Shown: positions 43,652 through 55,157, numbered from the stretch's first letter. The stretch is 64,000 nt of DNA from Ephemerocybe angulata (GCA_013368325.1 JAACJK010000172.1:248001-312000); one strand, 5' to 3'. Made by a program: numbers and translations. The notes: generated by a model from the sequence alone, not told the origin.

Positions 43652-43998
43652 CCTGTTCCCACCACGTCACCCGCCTATTCCGGGACCAATACAAAATCGG
43701 GCTGGCTCGATTTTTTGCGGCGGTATTGGCATCGACCCGCATAGCGGGTTTTCGGCACGATTCCGGGCACAGCGTCCGCCCGAAAAGCCACGCCGACCGA
43801 TGGGTACTGATCCGGGATTAAGCCATCGGACATTGGGCGTCTATATTGCGCCGTCGGGTTTGGGCGGTAATTATCGATACCCCTAGTACCTACCTCTAGA
43901 AGTGGCCAATAAACAGGACCTCAATGTGAACAAGTGTAGTCATAAATGCATATGATCATACCAAACAAAGATGATTTAATGAGGCATAGGATTCGTAG

Positions 43999-44871
43999 TT
44001 AATTAGAGGTACGTTCGACAACTCCGTCTAATGGATCCTCCTCCGTGTCAGCCTCGGCTTGAAACATCTGCGCAAACTCCGTCGCTCGTGTCTGGGTGAA
44101 AGCCGCGATAGAAATGGCATCGATGGACTTCTGGATGAAGTTTCGACTGCGTACAAGGTTCTCGTAGTGGTTGATGAGCCGACTCTGTATCCACATGAGA
44201 TTACTCATGTGAGCATCGAGGAGTGCGGCAGACGACCTTGCAGCTGAATCCGGATTTGTAGAGTTGTATAGCATGGTGAGATGCTCGAAAGCCATCTCGC
44301 CGAGCTTCGTGGCGGTTTCGTTCGGGGCTTGGGATGGCGATTGAACAGTGGTCGAGGAGCGGAGAGGATTCTGTTTCGGATGGTTAGAGGGTAGGGAGCG
44401 GGCATATCTCTCCAACAATGCCTCGTCCTCGGTCATCTTCACTCCTCCGGCTTCAAGTCGACGACGAAAATCCAACTCGTTGTTATCCCACTTCGAGGAG
44501 CTTCCACCAAGCTGCGAAGTTCCAGGGAAGCGAGAGAACGGGGAACGGAGAGGATCTGGAGGCGCAAGGGGTCTACGGGCAGGGCTCTTAAATGCCATCG
44601 CAAAGATGTCCTCTGTAACCTCGTATCCACTATCTAGAGAGAGAAGGTATGGTTATTTAGTGTGAACCGTTGCAGCAGGTCCAACTAGCCTTACCGGACT
44701 GAGTACCTGGAGGAGCATTGTCCCGACCGCTATCCCGCTCAGCAGGGGCAGGAAGCATGTCCACATCCTCTATCAGAAGAGTCAGCGATGAAGACATATG
44801 TCGAAGCTCCAATACTACGTACCTCCTGTACCCTGCTCGATAGGCATCTTGCCTTTGCCTTTAGTGGCCAT
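43999..44871 (-). CDS. Unknown helical protein
   Basis: Three exons, 44871-44823, 44769-44695 and 44633-43999, 252 residues; introns 53 and 61 nt, phases consistent. It begins MATKGKGKMPIEQGTGG and has an acidic/Pro-rich first third (EDVDMLPAPAERDSG). Exon 3 is basic and Pro-rich at first (FKSPARRPLAPP), then helical: LDAHMSNLMWIQSRLINHYE and NFIQKSIDAISIAAFTQTRA, ending with an acidic tail. No signal peptide, membrane helix or catalytic motif is visible. It may form a coiled coil in the last 80 residues. Its position between two repeat-rich elements suggests a link to mobile DNA, but nothing in the protein proves that. Confidence 0.5.
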
Positions 44872-44999
44872 CGAGAAGTGCAAATGTCGACCGTGCGTTA
44901 AAGTGCGATTGGGCAAGGGACTCGGGGTAGGTGAGGGTAGTTTAGATCATGTACGAGAAAATAAAAGGGCGAAGCAACACCGATCGGGAGTTGTGAGCA

Positions 45000-45240
45000 C
45001 GAGCCGTATGTCGGGTTTGATTTTCTACATTGGGCGGACTTCTGGCAGGCAGCGCGAGGACATTTGATTCGAAGGGTCGCACAAAATCCGACTGAATACG
45101 AGCCACATGTCGCGTTAGATATTCCCGGTTGAGCGGACTTCTGGCAGGCGGTGCGGGGATAAGTTGCGTTCGAAGTGTCGCACAAAATCCGAAGTGTCGC
45201 ACAAAATCCGACTGGGTGCGAGCCGCATGTCGCTCTGCAA
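45000..45240. repeat. Tandem repeat of about 100-120 bp
   Basis: Units start at 45000, 45099 and 45219 with cgagcc(g/a)(t/c)atgtcg. The first two contain gcggacttctggcaggc and gtcgcacaaaatccgact; unit 2 has an internal duplication of gaagtgtcgcacaaaatcc. The third is partial. The array lies just left of the KDZ-linked gene cluster. Confidence 0.8.
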
Positions 45241-45409
45241 GATTATAGAAGATCATCGCAATCCGTCGAAACAGATGCGAGGCGAAGGATGGGGGATTAT
45301 CGGATGGAAGACGAGAGCAAAAGAACGGGTTCTTCCTTTCCTTTACCTTTCTCCTGAGATTGGTCTGTACTATCAGAGCTATCAACATAACGACTCCATC
45401 TCTACTACT

Positions 45410-45837
45410 ATGAACGCACCCAAGAATTCCGAGAAGTCATCTGCGAAGGACATTCCTCCGTCTAAGGAGTACTGTCAAAAACAGATCGAAGTATTGGACA
45501 AATTATTAGAGGATGCTGAGAAGTGGGACAAGGACAAGGACGACTTGGAACAAATATTTCGACGGCTTTTAGCCCCTTCTGTGAGTGTTGTACATGACCA
45601 TTCGAGATAAACCCCACCAACATACCCACTGTAGAAACCGATCTTTCATGGCTATGTTGCATATAACCAATCTTCGTTCACGCACAAGAACGATCGTGTA
45701 AATGCTTGGTTAAAAGATTGGAAAAACCAGCAAGATGGACTGGACTTGACTCTTTTTAAGAGGCCTCCTTTTGGTATGTAAACGCTTCTAGGACTGGTTA
45801 ATCGTTACATTCGTCTAATCTAGGCTACGAATCATAA
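45410..45837 (+). CDS. Small unknown protein of the KDZ cluster
   Basis: Exons 45410-45580, 45635-45773 and 45824-45837; 107 residues. Introns (54 and 50 nt) are GT-AG with matching phases, and the last exon is 14 nt ending in TAA. The protein is helical and charged at first (KQIEVLDKLLEDAEKWDKDK, then DDLEQIFRRLLAPS), then FHGYVAYNQSSFTHKNDRVN, and ends FKRPPFGYES. Its stop lies 20 bp before the start codon of the next gene on the same strand, so the two could instead be one longer gene if the last intron were spliced differently. No family recognised. Confidence 0.5.
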
Positions 45838-45857
45838 CAGGGAAGGGTATCGACATT

Positions 45858-48800
45858 ATGAGTGAAGCGGGGTCGGAGCATTCAAGGGGCGAAGGTAGTT
45901 TGGCTCGAGGCAGCCCTGCGGGTGTTGCGTCGGCCGGGGAAACAGGCGGGCAGAGCGCTGCGGGCGTGAAACGAGGTTCGGGTGTCGGAAAGGCAGCTGC
46001 TGGGGGCGGGAGTGTAAGGTCTGGCGTCGCAGGCGGGTCGGGAACTGGAAAGCCTGTCGAACAGGTTGCGGGTGGAGGTACGTCGGGTGCGGAGACGGCT
46101 GGGCTGAGAACTGGGAAAGCGGTCGGACAGGTTGCAGGTGGAGGCGGGAATGTCGGCGTGTCGGGAGCTGGGAAAGTGGTCGGACAGGTTGCAGGTGGAG
46201 GCGGGAATGTCGGCGTGTCGGGAGCTGGGAAAGTGGTCGGACAGGTTGCAGGTGGAGGCGGGAATGTCGGCGTGTCGGGAGCTGGGAAAGTGGTCGGACA
46301 GGTTGCAGGTGGAGGCGGGAATGTCGGCGTGTCGGGAGCTGGGAAAGTGGTTGGACAGGTTGCAGGTGGAGGCGGGAATGTCGGCGTGTCGGGAGCTGGG
46401 AAAGTGGTTGGACAGGTTGCAGGTGGAGGCGGGAATGTCGGCGTGTCGGGAGCTGGGAAAGCGGTCGGACAGGTTGCAGGTGGAGGCGGGAATGTCGGCG
46501 TGTCGGGAGCTGGGAAAGCGGTCGGACAGGTTGGTGCAGCTCCGTCGAGTCTGACTGCGTTAGACAAGGCACTGCGACTGTGGGACTCAGTGGCCAAAGG
46601 TAGGCTAGATGCCAAGTCCAAGGCGTCTCGCGCAGGCGCTGACGACGAAGGGGCCATGGACACTGGCTCATCTGACAACGATTTGAATGTGGGCATGGAT
46701 GTTGACGATGAGGTGGATGAGGCGGTGCATGGAACTGGTGGTGGTGAGCCGATAGACAAAAAGGGAAAACAAAGAGAGATATCGGACAAGAAAGCGGGCG
46801 AGGGGGAGGCTGGGGATCCAGATAAGGATGAAGGCTCCGAAGGCGAGGGTGACGAGGGTGAGGAGGGTGAGGGAGAAGGTGAGGGCGGGCCTGAGGAAGA
46901 CGAGGCTGAGGAGGAAGATGAGGGTGAAGGTGAGGATGATGGTGAGCAGGTAGCGAGTACCACAGCGTCGGGTGGTGATGCGACGTCAGGGAAGGGGAAA
47001 GGGCCGTCAAGGGCTGCAGGGCCAGTGGCTGGTGGACATGTACAGAGCGCGCCGAAGGGTGGCAAGATGGGCCCCAAGAAGAGGAAGACACCTAAAGGAA
47101 CGGATGAATCGAGCAGTTCAGAGTCAGAGGGCACGGAGGCGAAGAGGACGAAGTGGGACCCAGATTTCCTCGCAACGCTCACGCGGTACAAGGTTCCTTG
47201 CGACTTGTGTGTTCAGTATAAGCGCCCATGCAGCGTAAAGCCCGAAGAGCCGGGAAAGAAACCATCCAAGGCGTGCTACCAGTGCTCGGGGAACAAGAAG
47301 AAGTGCAGTTTCTTACCGAAGTCAAAATCGAAAGTGGTCGAGAAAGGAAAGAAAAAGGGGAAAGCCGTTGCGAACGCCGGTCAGGGGCCTGGGTCGGAGG
47401 GAGCTGTCGGAGAAGCTATAGGCGAAGGACAACAGAAACAGCCGAAAGTCGTTGTCACAAAGCCGCAGGGAGGACGAGGAAGGAAGAAAGTGAAATCGCC
47501 ACCGTTTGTGAAGGACGAGGACGATGACGAGCAGATGGAGATCCAGATGGATGTCGATGAACTGTTGGTCGTCGCAGGTAGCAATGTGCCCAGTTCTTCA
47601 ACAAGATCGGCGTCGGGAAAGTCATCGGTAAGTCGGGGAATACTTCAGGATGGGCGAGCGATGGGAACTGACAAACAATGTTCGTTATCAGGTCGCTCCA
47701 ATCCCTCCGATCAGGTCAGGAAAGGCGCGGGAATCAAGTGCCGCTCGCGTCAAGTCGGGAAACGCGCGTCAATCGAGCAGCGTAGGTCGGGTCACCCCCG
47801 GATATGATGGAGAATTGTCGAGCAAGAGTACTGGGGTGAGTTGATCAGACACGCAGCGTATCAGGGCAACAACTTAACACTTTTTTAGGCAGCGCTTTCT
47901 CGCTTGTCTCAGGACTTTCGAATGCTCGAGAACGATGTCAGGGATATTGAAGGGCAGATGAAAACAATTCGCCGGGACTCTGTGATCCCCACCGAGATCG
48001 GGGCCCGAATCGACCAGCTCCAGAGTGCTCACGAGGCGACATCAGCGTTGTCGGAAAGGGCGAATCGAGAATTAGGCATGAGGGTTGATCATGTCAGTGG
48101 TCAGGTTCTGCAGGGCGTTGAGTTGGCGCGGAGGCTGGGCGATGTAGAGAGGAATATAGGTGACATGCGAGTGGATGGCGCTGTTATCGGCACCCTGGGG
48201 ACTAGGATCAACTCGTTAGAGAATCGGACAAACGCAGGAGATGGAAGGGTGGCTGATATGGAGCGGCGGATTGGTGAGATAAGTGGTTCAAGGCGGGATG
48301 ATGAGATCTTAGCGAAGTTGGCAGGTTTCGAGAGAATGGGGGAAGCGATGGCGGTCACGGCGGCTGAATATAGAAGGGAAACTCTGGCATCGGTTGAGAC
48401 TTTGCTTCGGGCTCAGGAAGAAAGGATGAAGGTCGAATTTTCACGGGCGATCCAGGCAGCTACAAACGACGTTCGCGCGGACATAGCCAGAACGAATGAC
48501 CATCAGCGACAGCTCGACATGCACGTTTTGAGGACTATGGACATGGTTGGTAGAATACGAGAGGCTGCTCCCATGGCTGTCTCGTCAGTCGCCAACGTAT
48601 CTCGCGGAGGACCTCAACTCCCTATGCAGCTTGGCGACCAATCGGGCTACGCCAGCGTATCTCGCGGAGGACCTCAACTCGCTATGCAGCTGGGCGGCCA
48701 ATCGGGCTACGGTAATCAACCGAACTTTGGTTTTGGAACCGACGCGAGAATGTTGCCAATCCACTCCGGTGATGGGTTTGTCGGCGGTTCGGGCATCGAG

Positions 48801-49184
48801 TTGGGTCAGCGTAGTCACTCCGCATCTGCAAGACTTGGGCGGTCTACCTTCTCCAGTACAAACCAGCCTTCCGCCTCACTCCCTCAAGCCGGCGATTGGT
48901 CCGCTGACAACTCACACTTGACATCTCTCCCTCCATCAGGTCGTCTCTCACCTCGTCACGACTGGTCGGCTGACAATTCAACTTTATCGTCGATTTCTGC
49001 GGGATCGGGCGTGGGCGCAGGGGATCGGGCGTGGGCGGAGCGGGATCGGGCATGGGCGCAGGGGGATCGGGCGTGGGCGCAGGGTCAAACAATCCGACTT
49101 GGAGGGAAGGGGACTGTCTCCTCCCTTAGATACGGCACATATGTGCGACTCAGCAGAATCATTTTACACCTTGTACATACCTGA
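45858..49184 (+). CDS. Repeat-rich Zn-cluster protein with coiled coil
   Basis: Exons 45858-47627, 47692-47835 and 47889-49184; 1069 residues, introns 64 and 53 nt. Order of parts: seven tandem 19-residue repeats (VGQVAGGGGNVGVSGAGK) at about 89-221; an acidic Glu/Asp/Gly stretch at about 300-365; then two Cys triplets, CDLCVQYKRPC and CYQCSGNKKKC (each C-x2-C-x6-C, 14 residues apart), a spacing close to fungal Zn(II)2Cys6 clusters. A long coiled coil in exon 3 follows (LSRLSQDFRMLENDVRDIEG, ARIDQLQSAHEATSALSERA). The C-terminus has a duplicated 20-residue unit (SVSRGGPQL...) and DRAWAQG repeats. DNA binding is inferred from the Cys pattern. Similar Cys-cluster proteins accompany mobile DNA in mushrooms. 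Confidence 0.65.
46122..46520 (+). repeat. Seven tandem 57-bp coding repeats
   Basis: Units start at 46122 and every 57 bp to 46464, each beginning gtcggacaggttgcagg; a partial eighth starts at 46521. Differences are almost confined to one position (aaagtgg, aagtggt or aaagcgg), showing recent expansion or homogenisation. Confidence 0.95.
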
Positions 49185-49773
49185 ACGTTATTCATTTCAT
49201 TTCTTCGATCTTCCTTCCATACGGTGATGAGAAGCTAGCGTGAGCACAGAAAACACACACACCAACTATCGTCCGTTAAGACAATTCTGCTAGGGGAACT
49301 AAGAAGACTGACAGTCGATCTCAGGTTCTAAATATTTCTAGGAATTTTGATGATTTTATTGGATTTTCTACACGCTCCTAAGTACCCAGGATCGACTTCG
49401 GTGGAAACTGACGGGTTTTCGGCTGGCCGAAAACGGTGTAAGGGTCTGATAGGGCTGTTTCCTGTCTACCTTCGAAGGACTGTAGAATTTACCCTAAGGT
49501 AATGAATATTTCTACGAATTCTAAAGATTTTTTCAGGATTTATAGGGACGCGCGAAGGACTCAGAAATCGTTTCGGGGAACGGGCGCTTACGCGAGCAAC
49601 AGGCGCGCACGGCGATGACAAAGCCGCGTGACTGATTCAGCATGTGGCACGCGAGTCGCGACTCCCGACTGTTTGACCTCTCTCCGACATCTTTATATGA
49701 CTCATCCTTGCCGACAGCTAGCAAATTGAGTGTGTGCAAGTTCATAGTATGACATATGTATATCAAGAAACGT
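49185..49773. other. Intergenic, no gene seen
   Basis: About 590 bp between convergent genes inside the KDZ cluster. Two related strings (atttctaggaattttgatgatttt near 49334 region and atttctacgaattctaaagatttt near 49507) suggest a diverged local duplication. Confidence 0.4.
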
Positions 49774-50489
49774 CTAATTAGGTACATATGTGGGAACGTG
49801 GAAGCCGATGGGACCATAAGTTGTCTCGTCACCAGGGATCCTACCGATAATCCGCAGAACTGAGAGAGACTCCTGCCAAGTCAAAAATGCCGTGAAGACA
49901 TTGTCTTGCTCGAGCACTCTCCTCCTGTAGTCGTTGTGAAGGCCTTTCATGAGGTGGTCTACCCAGGCCCTACCAATATAATTAGTTTTAAAGGCGCGAC
50001 TTGGAAAGACGGAGGGGCGTACCGATCAGAATATATGCCCGGAACTCGGCCCTGCACAATGATATAGAAGATCGGGCTGTTGGGTAGAAATGGCGGGACG
50101 CTAGCGGGGGTCGGGCCAGGAAGAAGGCGAAATTCTCCCGATGAGGTGTCGTAGGGTGGCAGATCAATCAGTCCGCGGGACCTGGCCCTCTTCGTCTCCT
50201 TCTCGTCCTCCAAGATATCTTCCCCTGACCCCCCACCACAATACTTCTCCACGTCGACTCGGACGTCATACACCTGACTGATCAAGGTCTCGTTCGACGC
50301 TCGGAGTACGACGGCGTGAATAGAAATTTGGTTCACCGCCGTGGCCAGGTAATTCACCGTCTCTTGAAGCCTTCTGACCCTTCCGTCGAGTGAAGCCAAA
50401 GTCGTGGCTCTGGTAGCGTCGGGCCCGGTGGTCGGAGGGTGCGATGATGGGTCGGTTGGGATGGTGGAATCTGGAATGCCATGATCCAT
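49774..50489 (-). CDS. Protein with RNase H1 N-terminal-like motif, paralogue 1
   Basis: Two exons, 50489-50023 and 49969-49774, 220 residues; 53-nt intron placed right after the motif. The N-terminal half has a helical coiled-coil segment (LDGRVRRLQETVNYLATAVN). The key block FYIIVQGRVPGIYSDR, followed after the splice by AWVDHLMKGLHNDYRRRV, matches the pattern of the RNase H1 N-terminal (viroplasmin-like) domain, in which a tyrosine, a GR-x-PGIY loop and a tryptophan contact RNA/DNA hybrids or dsRNA. No RNase H catalytic domain follows. The C-terminus ends GRIPGDETTYGPIGFH. The gene at 50903-51556 is its paralogue with the intron at the same place. Confidence 0.6.
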
Positions 50490-50902
50490 GGTAAAGAGCA
50501 GCTGTAGCGCGTCGCGAGGTTGAGATGTTAATTCTTCTCGAACCTCGATTTCGTTTCTCGCCTTTAAATATCATCAACTATAACATCTGACCCTTCGCCT
50601 TTGGCCTCAGAAGCTTGAAGTCCTTGATTAGGAAATATTGCTCAATATCTCCCAGCAAACCCCATACCGATTGTGTAGGCGTGTCGGCGTAGCCGCTGCG
50701 TGAGTCCTTCCGAAACCATGACTTCCCCGATCTTAATTCCGATCAGAGCGATCAAGAGCGCATCAATCTAATAATGTCAAGTCGCAACCGTTCGGGTCGG
50801 GCCAAGCTGGTGGTGCAGTCACATAGCTGTTCTTAGCATCGGGCATCGATACAAGGTAGCTATTACTTTGCTGTCTCCGACATACAATACTGGCATTATA
50901 CA
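50490..50902. other. Short intergenic region
   Basis: About 410 bp between the two paralogues on the minus strand; likely promoter of paralogue 1 and terminator of paralogue 2. Nothing else seen. Confidence 0.4.
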
Positions 50903-51556
50903 TCACAACCCAGTAGAAGGGTGAAGGTGAAAGAAAAGAGGACCGTAAGTCGGTTGATCTCCGGGAACCCGACCTGTAATGGCAAGAGAAAGCGATGAAA
51001 GAGCTGCTTTCCAAATATCCCGAGCTCCTTCCAGAGAGCCGACTTCAACCATCTCCCTTTGGCTGCTGTCGAGATTCTCAAGCAGATGTGTTACCCATTC
51101 TCTATGTTTCCGACCATCAGTGATTGAAGTAGGTATGGACTGCGGGGCGGCTTACAGATCGGAGTAAATTCCGGGAGCTCTTCCCTTCAAGACGACATAG
51201 AACACCTTGCTCAATGCGTCGAATCGGGGAAGCTTCGCGTAATTCGCTCCTAACGGCTTATCCTCGTCGCTATCGGAATCTCCAGCGATCCCAGCAAGGA
51301 CGTCCAGAATTTGCTTGTTGTCGGCTACAGCCTCCTGCGCTGTGTTGTCCATCTCCTGGAGCAGAGTTCCTAAAACCCCGAGCCTCTGTCGAAGTCGCTG
51401 GACGTCGGCGTCCAGGGCCTCTAGCATAGCAGGGGTCGGATGTGGATGTGGGTCGAGGTCTAGACCGTTCGTCGGATGTGGATGTGGTTCGGGGTCTAGA
51501 GCGTTCGGATTATCAGAAGGGCTGACCGTAGATTCAGATAGGGCTTCAGCGGGCAT
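50903..51556 (-). CDS. Protein with RNase H1 N-terminal-like motif, paralogue 2
   Basis: Two exons, 51556-51156 and 51101-50903, 199 residues. The ATG at 51556 (ttcgccATGcc) has a better context than the one at 51595. It matches paralogue 1: a helical start (LEALDADVQRLRQRLGVLGT), the block FYVVLKGRAPGIYSDL spliced to EWVTHLLENLD, and the end GRVPGDQPTYGPLFFH. A short dipeptide-like duplication (DPHPHPT) is seen near residue 30. Again no catalytic RNase H part follows the motif. Lying next to paralogue 1 in the same orientation, it arose by tandem duplication. A nucleic-acid-binding accessory role in the element is inference. Confidence 0.6.
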
Positions 51557-51766
51557 GGCGAAGTACGAAGAATGGTAAGTTTCTCGCCCTCCCATGCATC
51601 ATAAATATGTGCATGATTCCCAGAGGCTTGGTGATTCTTGCGAAGATATTGCGTCGGACGTCTCAGGATATACAAATGTCAAGGAGACCCCAATCGCCGC
51701 CTTTAAGGTGGACAAAGAATCTGGGTCAAGAATCACATTGAATGGGGTGAGTATTGAAACAATTTC

Positions 51767-54700
51767 CTACTTCTTTAACAACAAGGCCTTCTCCGTCTTC
51801 TTGATATTCCGTTTACCGAGCCTCCCATGCTGCTCCGCAACCTGGATCAGCATCTCATCTTCCTTTGATATCTTAGCTGGGGCTCTTGTAGTCTTCTTGG
51901 GCGTCTTAGATCCGGATGCAGCGACTGCCGCCGTCTTCCCCTTTTTCGCTCGGCCCTTTCCCTTTCCCCCCCGCTTTGCCTTCGGGGGCTCTGTGTCACT
52001 CCAGTTCGGATCCCCTTCGTTTTCGTCATCGGCCATTTCGATATCGATGTTGGCAGCGCCTTCGTTTTCGCCATCGGCCATTTCGATATCGACGTTACGA
52101 GGTGATGCGGAAGGTGGAGGGATAGATGCGCCCTGTTGACTACCACCAGGAATCGAGGCGGGTTGGTTTTGACCGGCGGTTAAGTTAAGGAGGTGGGGAT
52201 TGGACTGTAAGAGGTTGAGCAACGCTTCCACCGTGGCGGGATCTACCTGTGGAGTCGCCTTTGGTATTGGGGACGGCGTTACCGAAGTAGGTGTTCTGGT
52301 TAGATTCAAAGTGGCAGTCGCCTCAACTAGCATTTTTGTAGTAGGCGTCGGAGGCGGGAGTCCACCCCCGGATTGTGCATCTGTAGATAAAACTATGTAA
52401 GGATATGAAATGAATAGACAAAGAAGTATACGTACCAAGGCTAGAAGGCGTACCAGGCGCGATTTGACTAGACTCATCGTCGGAGCTCGTAACTCGAAGG
52501 CGGGCCAATGCTTTCGCCTTCATTTTTGCTCTCCTTGCTTTCTCCTTCTTGGTGTCTGTGCTCTCTGAAGCGGTCTCAGGAGGTACCGCCTGTGCGCCCG
52601 ATGACCCCGCTACCACATCAGCGCCTAACCCACCCGACGAAGTCTCCACCGCCTGTGCGCCCGACGAACCTCCTCCTACCTGTGCGCCCGATGAACCTCC
52701 ACCCGCGCCCGACACGCCCGACGAACCTCCTCCCGCCACTGCCACCGACGCGACCGATGAACCTCCACCCGCGCCCGACACGCCCGACGAACCTCCTCCC
52801 GCCACAGCCCCCGACGCGCCCGATGAACCTCCTCCCGCCGCAGCGCCACCTGACCTGCCGGGCTTAGCAGAAGCGTCAGGCTTCTTAGGCTTGGGCTTCG
52901 ACGAACCTCCTCCCGCCTGTGCGCCCGATGAACCTCCACCCGCGCCCGACACGCCCGACGAACCTCCTCCCGCCACTGCCACCGACGCGACCGATGAACC
53001 TCCACCCGCGCCCGACACGCCCGACGAACCTCCTCCCGCCACAGCCCCCGACGCGCCCGATGAACCTCCTCCCGCCGCAGCGCCACCTGACCTGCCGGGC
53101 TTAGCAGAAGCGTCAGGCTTCTTAGGCTTGGGCTTCGACGAACCTCCTCCCGCCTGTGCGCCCGATGAACCTCCACCCGCGCCCGACACGCCCGACGAAC
53201 CTCCTCCCGCCACTGCCACCGACGCGACCGATGAACCTCCACCCGCGCCCGACACGCCCGACGAAGTGTCTGCCGCCGCAGCTCCCGACGACGCGCCCGA
53301 TGAACCTCCTCCCGCCGCAGCGCCACCTGACCTGCCGGGCTTAGCAGGAGCGTCAGGCTTCTTAGGCTTGGGCTTCGACGAACCTCCTCCCGCCTGTGCG
53401 CCCGATGAACCTCCACCCGCGCCCGACACGCCCGACGAAGTGTCTGCCGCCGCAGCTCCCGACGCTTTGCCTGATTTGCTGGGCTTCGCAGAAGCTTCAG
53501 GCTTCTTCGGGTTGGGCTTGGCCTTCGCGCGAGTGCGTCTAGGAGGGGAGGGCGAATCGGAATCAGAGCCTGAATCCTCTTCCTGTGGGATCTCTTGACG
53601 CGGCTCGCTGTCCACGAATGATGTCCCGCTCAGATACTGGTGGAACCTAAGAGGAATCAAAACCCTCTCCTGACGACTGTACCAGTGTCGGACGAGGATT
53701 TTGTTTCGATCGACACCCATGGTATTGGGGTCCTCGAACGCACCGAAGCCTTCGGGAAGGTATTCTTCCTCGATGAAGGAGGGTGTATCCTTAGCGATTG
53801 CGTTCCACGGCGGACCTGCATTGCTGGGGCCGACGGGGATGCCTTTCGCGCAGGCTGACGGCCCCAAAGGAAAGTCAGTATGTATTCTTCCGAACGTGGA
53901 ACACAAGTACCGCTTACCATAATAACCCTTCACAATCAAACGTACCAGTCTAACATAGTACCTATAGGCTTTCCAGCGCTTTGGAATGATTTCAGGGTCG
54001 GGAATGACAGGTTCTCCAAACTTGTTGATCGCGAGCACAATCTCATTAGACTTGCCGTCATCCTCCTCATCCGCCCCATCCTCACCCGGTGCCCCCGGCA
54101 TGTCATCCTTCACGAACCCTCCATATACCCCTTCCGGGTCGTTCTTCTCCCACCAGCTCCGCACAGTCGGCTTGAATGCTCGGCCTCCACCTAGTTCAAA
54201 GTTGAAGTCCATTGTGACTATGTAGTCGAAAAAAATATATGTCAGTCTACCGCACCCGCGAAGTCAGAAATTGAAATGTCATTACCTATGTGCAATTCGT
54301 CGTTTGTATCAACATGGCTAGTGAGGAAGACGATTCGGGCCCCCATTTGGTTATAGACATCTTTCGCAAATTGTCTCACCCAAGAGCGCAGATTCTGCTC
54401 GGCGAGACTGAGGCGTACATCAGTTCGAATGATACGGCAGTGGGATAAGGGGGAGACTGTACCGTTTCTTCTCTTCCGCGTTGGGCCCCCGTTCCTTCCA
54501 CTCTACAGCCATTTTCTCATACTTCTCGCGCTCCTGGCTACTCAGCTTCGCCATCTCCCGTGTAATCGCAGCTTGAAAACAGTTGAAAGGCTTGAACTTC
54601 TTCGCGTCGGCCGCGTCGGTCTCCGGATCGGGTGTGCTAACCTCGTCAAGAAGATCGTCGTCATCTAGTTCCTCCGACGTTGGGCGCCTACCAAGAGTTT

Positions 54701-55157
54701 CCTCGCATAGCACTTTCCACGCAGCCTTGCACTGCTCCATGTTCTCTCGGTAGAAACATTGGCGAGCAGTCCATTGTACGGTCCAAGTTGGAGGATCGTT
54801 GCGGCTCCGTCCACGTTGCGCGAACCATGTTCGGACATTCTAATCGGCATCAGAAATATGCAAACTCCGACAATTGGCGCTCAAACTTACCTCGCCGACT
54901 GCGCTCCGCTCTGGTTTTTCGATCTCACGGCCCGTTTTCTCAATCTCCGAGATGAAGTGCTCGGCGGTATGTTGGCACAATTCTTTTCGTTCTTCTTTCG
55001 ACGAAGACCGGTACGTATCTTTCCTTTCTTGAAGATACGCCAGCTGGTACGCAGAAAACCTGTCATCGAGACGTTTAGCGGGCGGCGGCCGTTCGAGCAC
55101 GGCTTCCTTATTTTCCGACACGGGCGAAGGTGGCTCGGAAGAATCTTGTGCGGACAT
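51767..55157 (-). CDS. Large KDZ-cluster protein with Gly/Ser repeats
   Basis: Exons 55157-54891, 54839-54463, 54407-54286, 54217-52436 and 52380-51767, about 1053 residues. A 63-nt stretch (53855-53917, gtaagc...gtcag with a ctgac branch) is an in-frame intron that, if spliced, gives 1032 residues and a better junction. The N-terminal half matches a mushroom element-linked pattern: FSAYQLAYLQERKDTYRSSS, LSSQEREKYEKMAVEWKERG, then NLRSWVRQFAKDVYNQMGAR and VDTNDELHI. The middle has KILVRHWYSRQE. Then come long Gly/Ser/Ala repeats alternating with KPKPKKPDA. The C-terminus holds a duplicated IDIEMAD(G/D)ENEG motif and a basic tail. Function unknown. It starts 122 bp from the KDZ transposase start, divergently. 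Confidence 0.6.
52663..53450 (-). repeat. Higher-order 237-bp tandem coding repeats
   Basis: Within the large minus-strand gene, blocks beginning gacgaacctcctcccgcctg (plus strand) recur at 52899 and 53136, 237 bp (79 codons) apart, with a diverged copy near 53376. Each block is itself built of short Gly-Gly-Ser-Ser units. Copies are nearly identical. Confidence 0.9.

Larger units (their letters stand above)
42326..43883 (+). mobile_element. Candidate 1.56-kb DNA element carrying a Myb/SANT-like gene
   Basis: The unit starts gggggggtcagatatcgg and ends taattatcgataccccT; the reverse of the end starts ggggtatcgata, giving weakly similar G-rich inverted ends. Both sides are flanked by TA (42324-42325 and 43884-43885), as for elements that duplicate TA or TWA. 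Inside are nested hairpins near the left end, one spliced gene (42615-43515) and a 33-bp perfect palindrome. No transposase is present, so if real it is non-autonomous. Borders are tentative. Confidence 0.4.

Noticed and set aside
46122..46520. Regular repeats considered as a CRISPR array
   Set aside because: The units are contiguous 57-bp coding repeats without spacers, in a eukaryotic genome.
45815..47191. Long minus-strand open frames (458 and 411 codons)
   Set aside because: They are antisense to the 57-bp repeats and the Glu/Gly-rich region of the plus-strand gene; their Pro/Ser/Thr composition is just the complement of the repeats, and the plus-strand gene has introns and a Cys cluster.
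52549..53598. Plus-strand open frame of 349 codons rich in Pro/Asp/Ala
   Set aside because: Antisense shadow of the 237-bp Gly/Ser repeats in the minus-strand gene.
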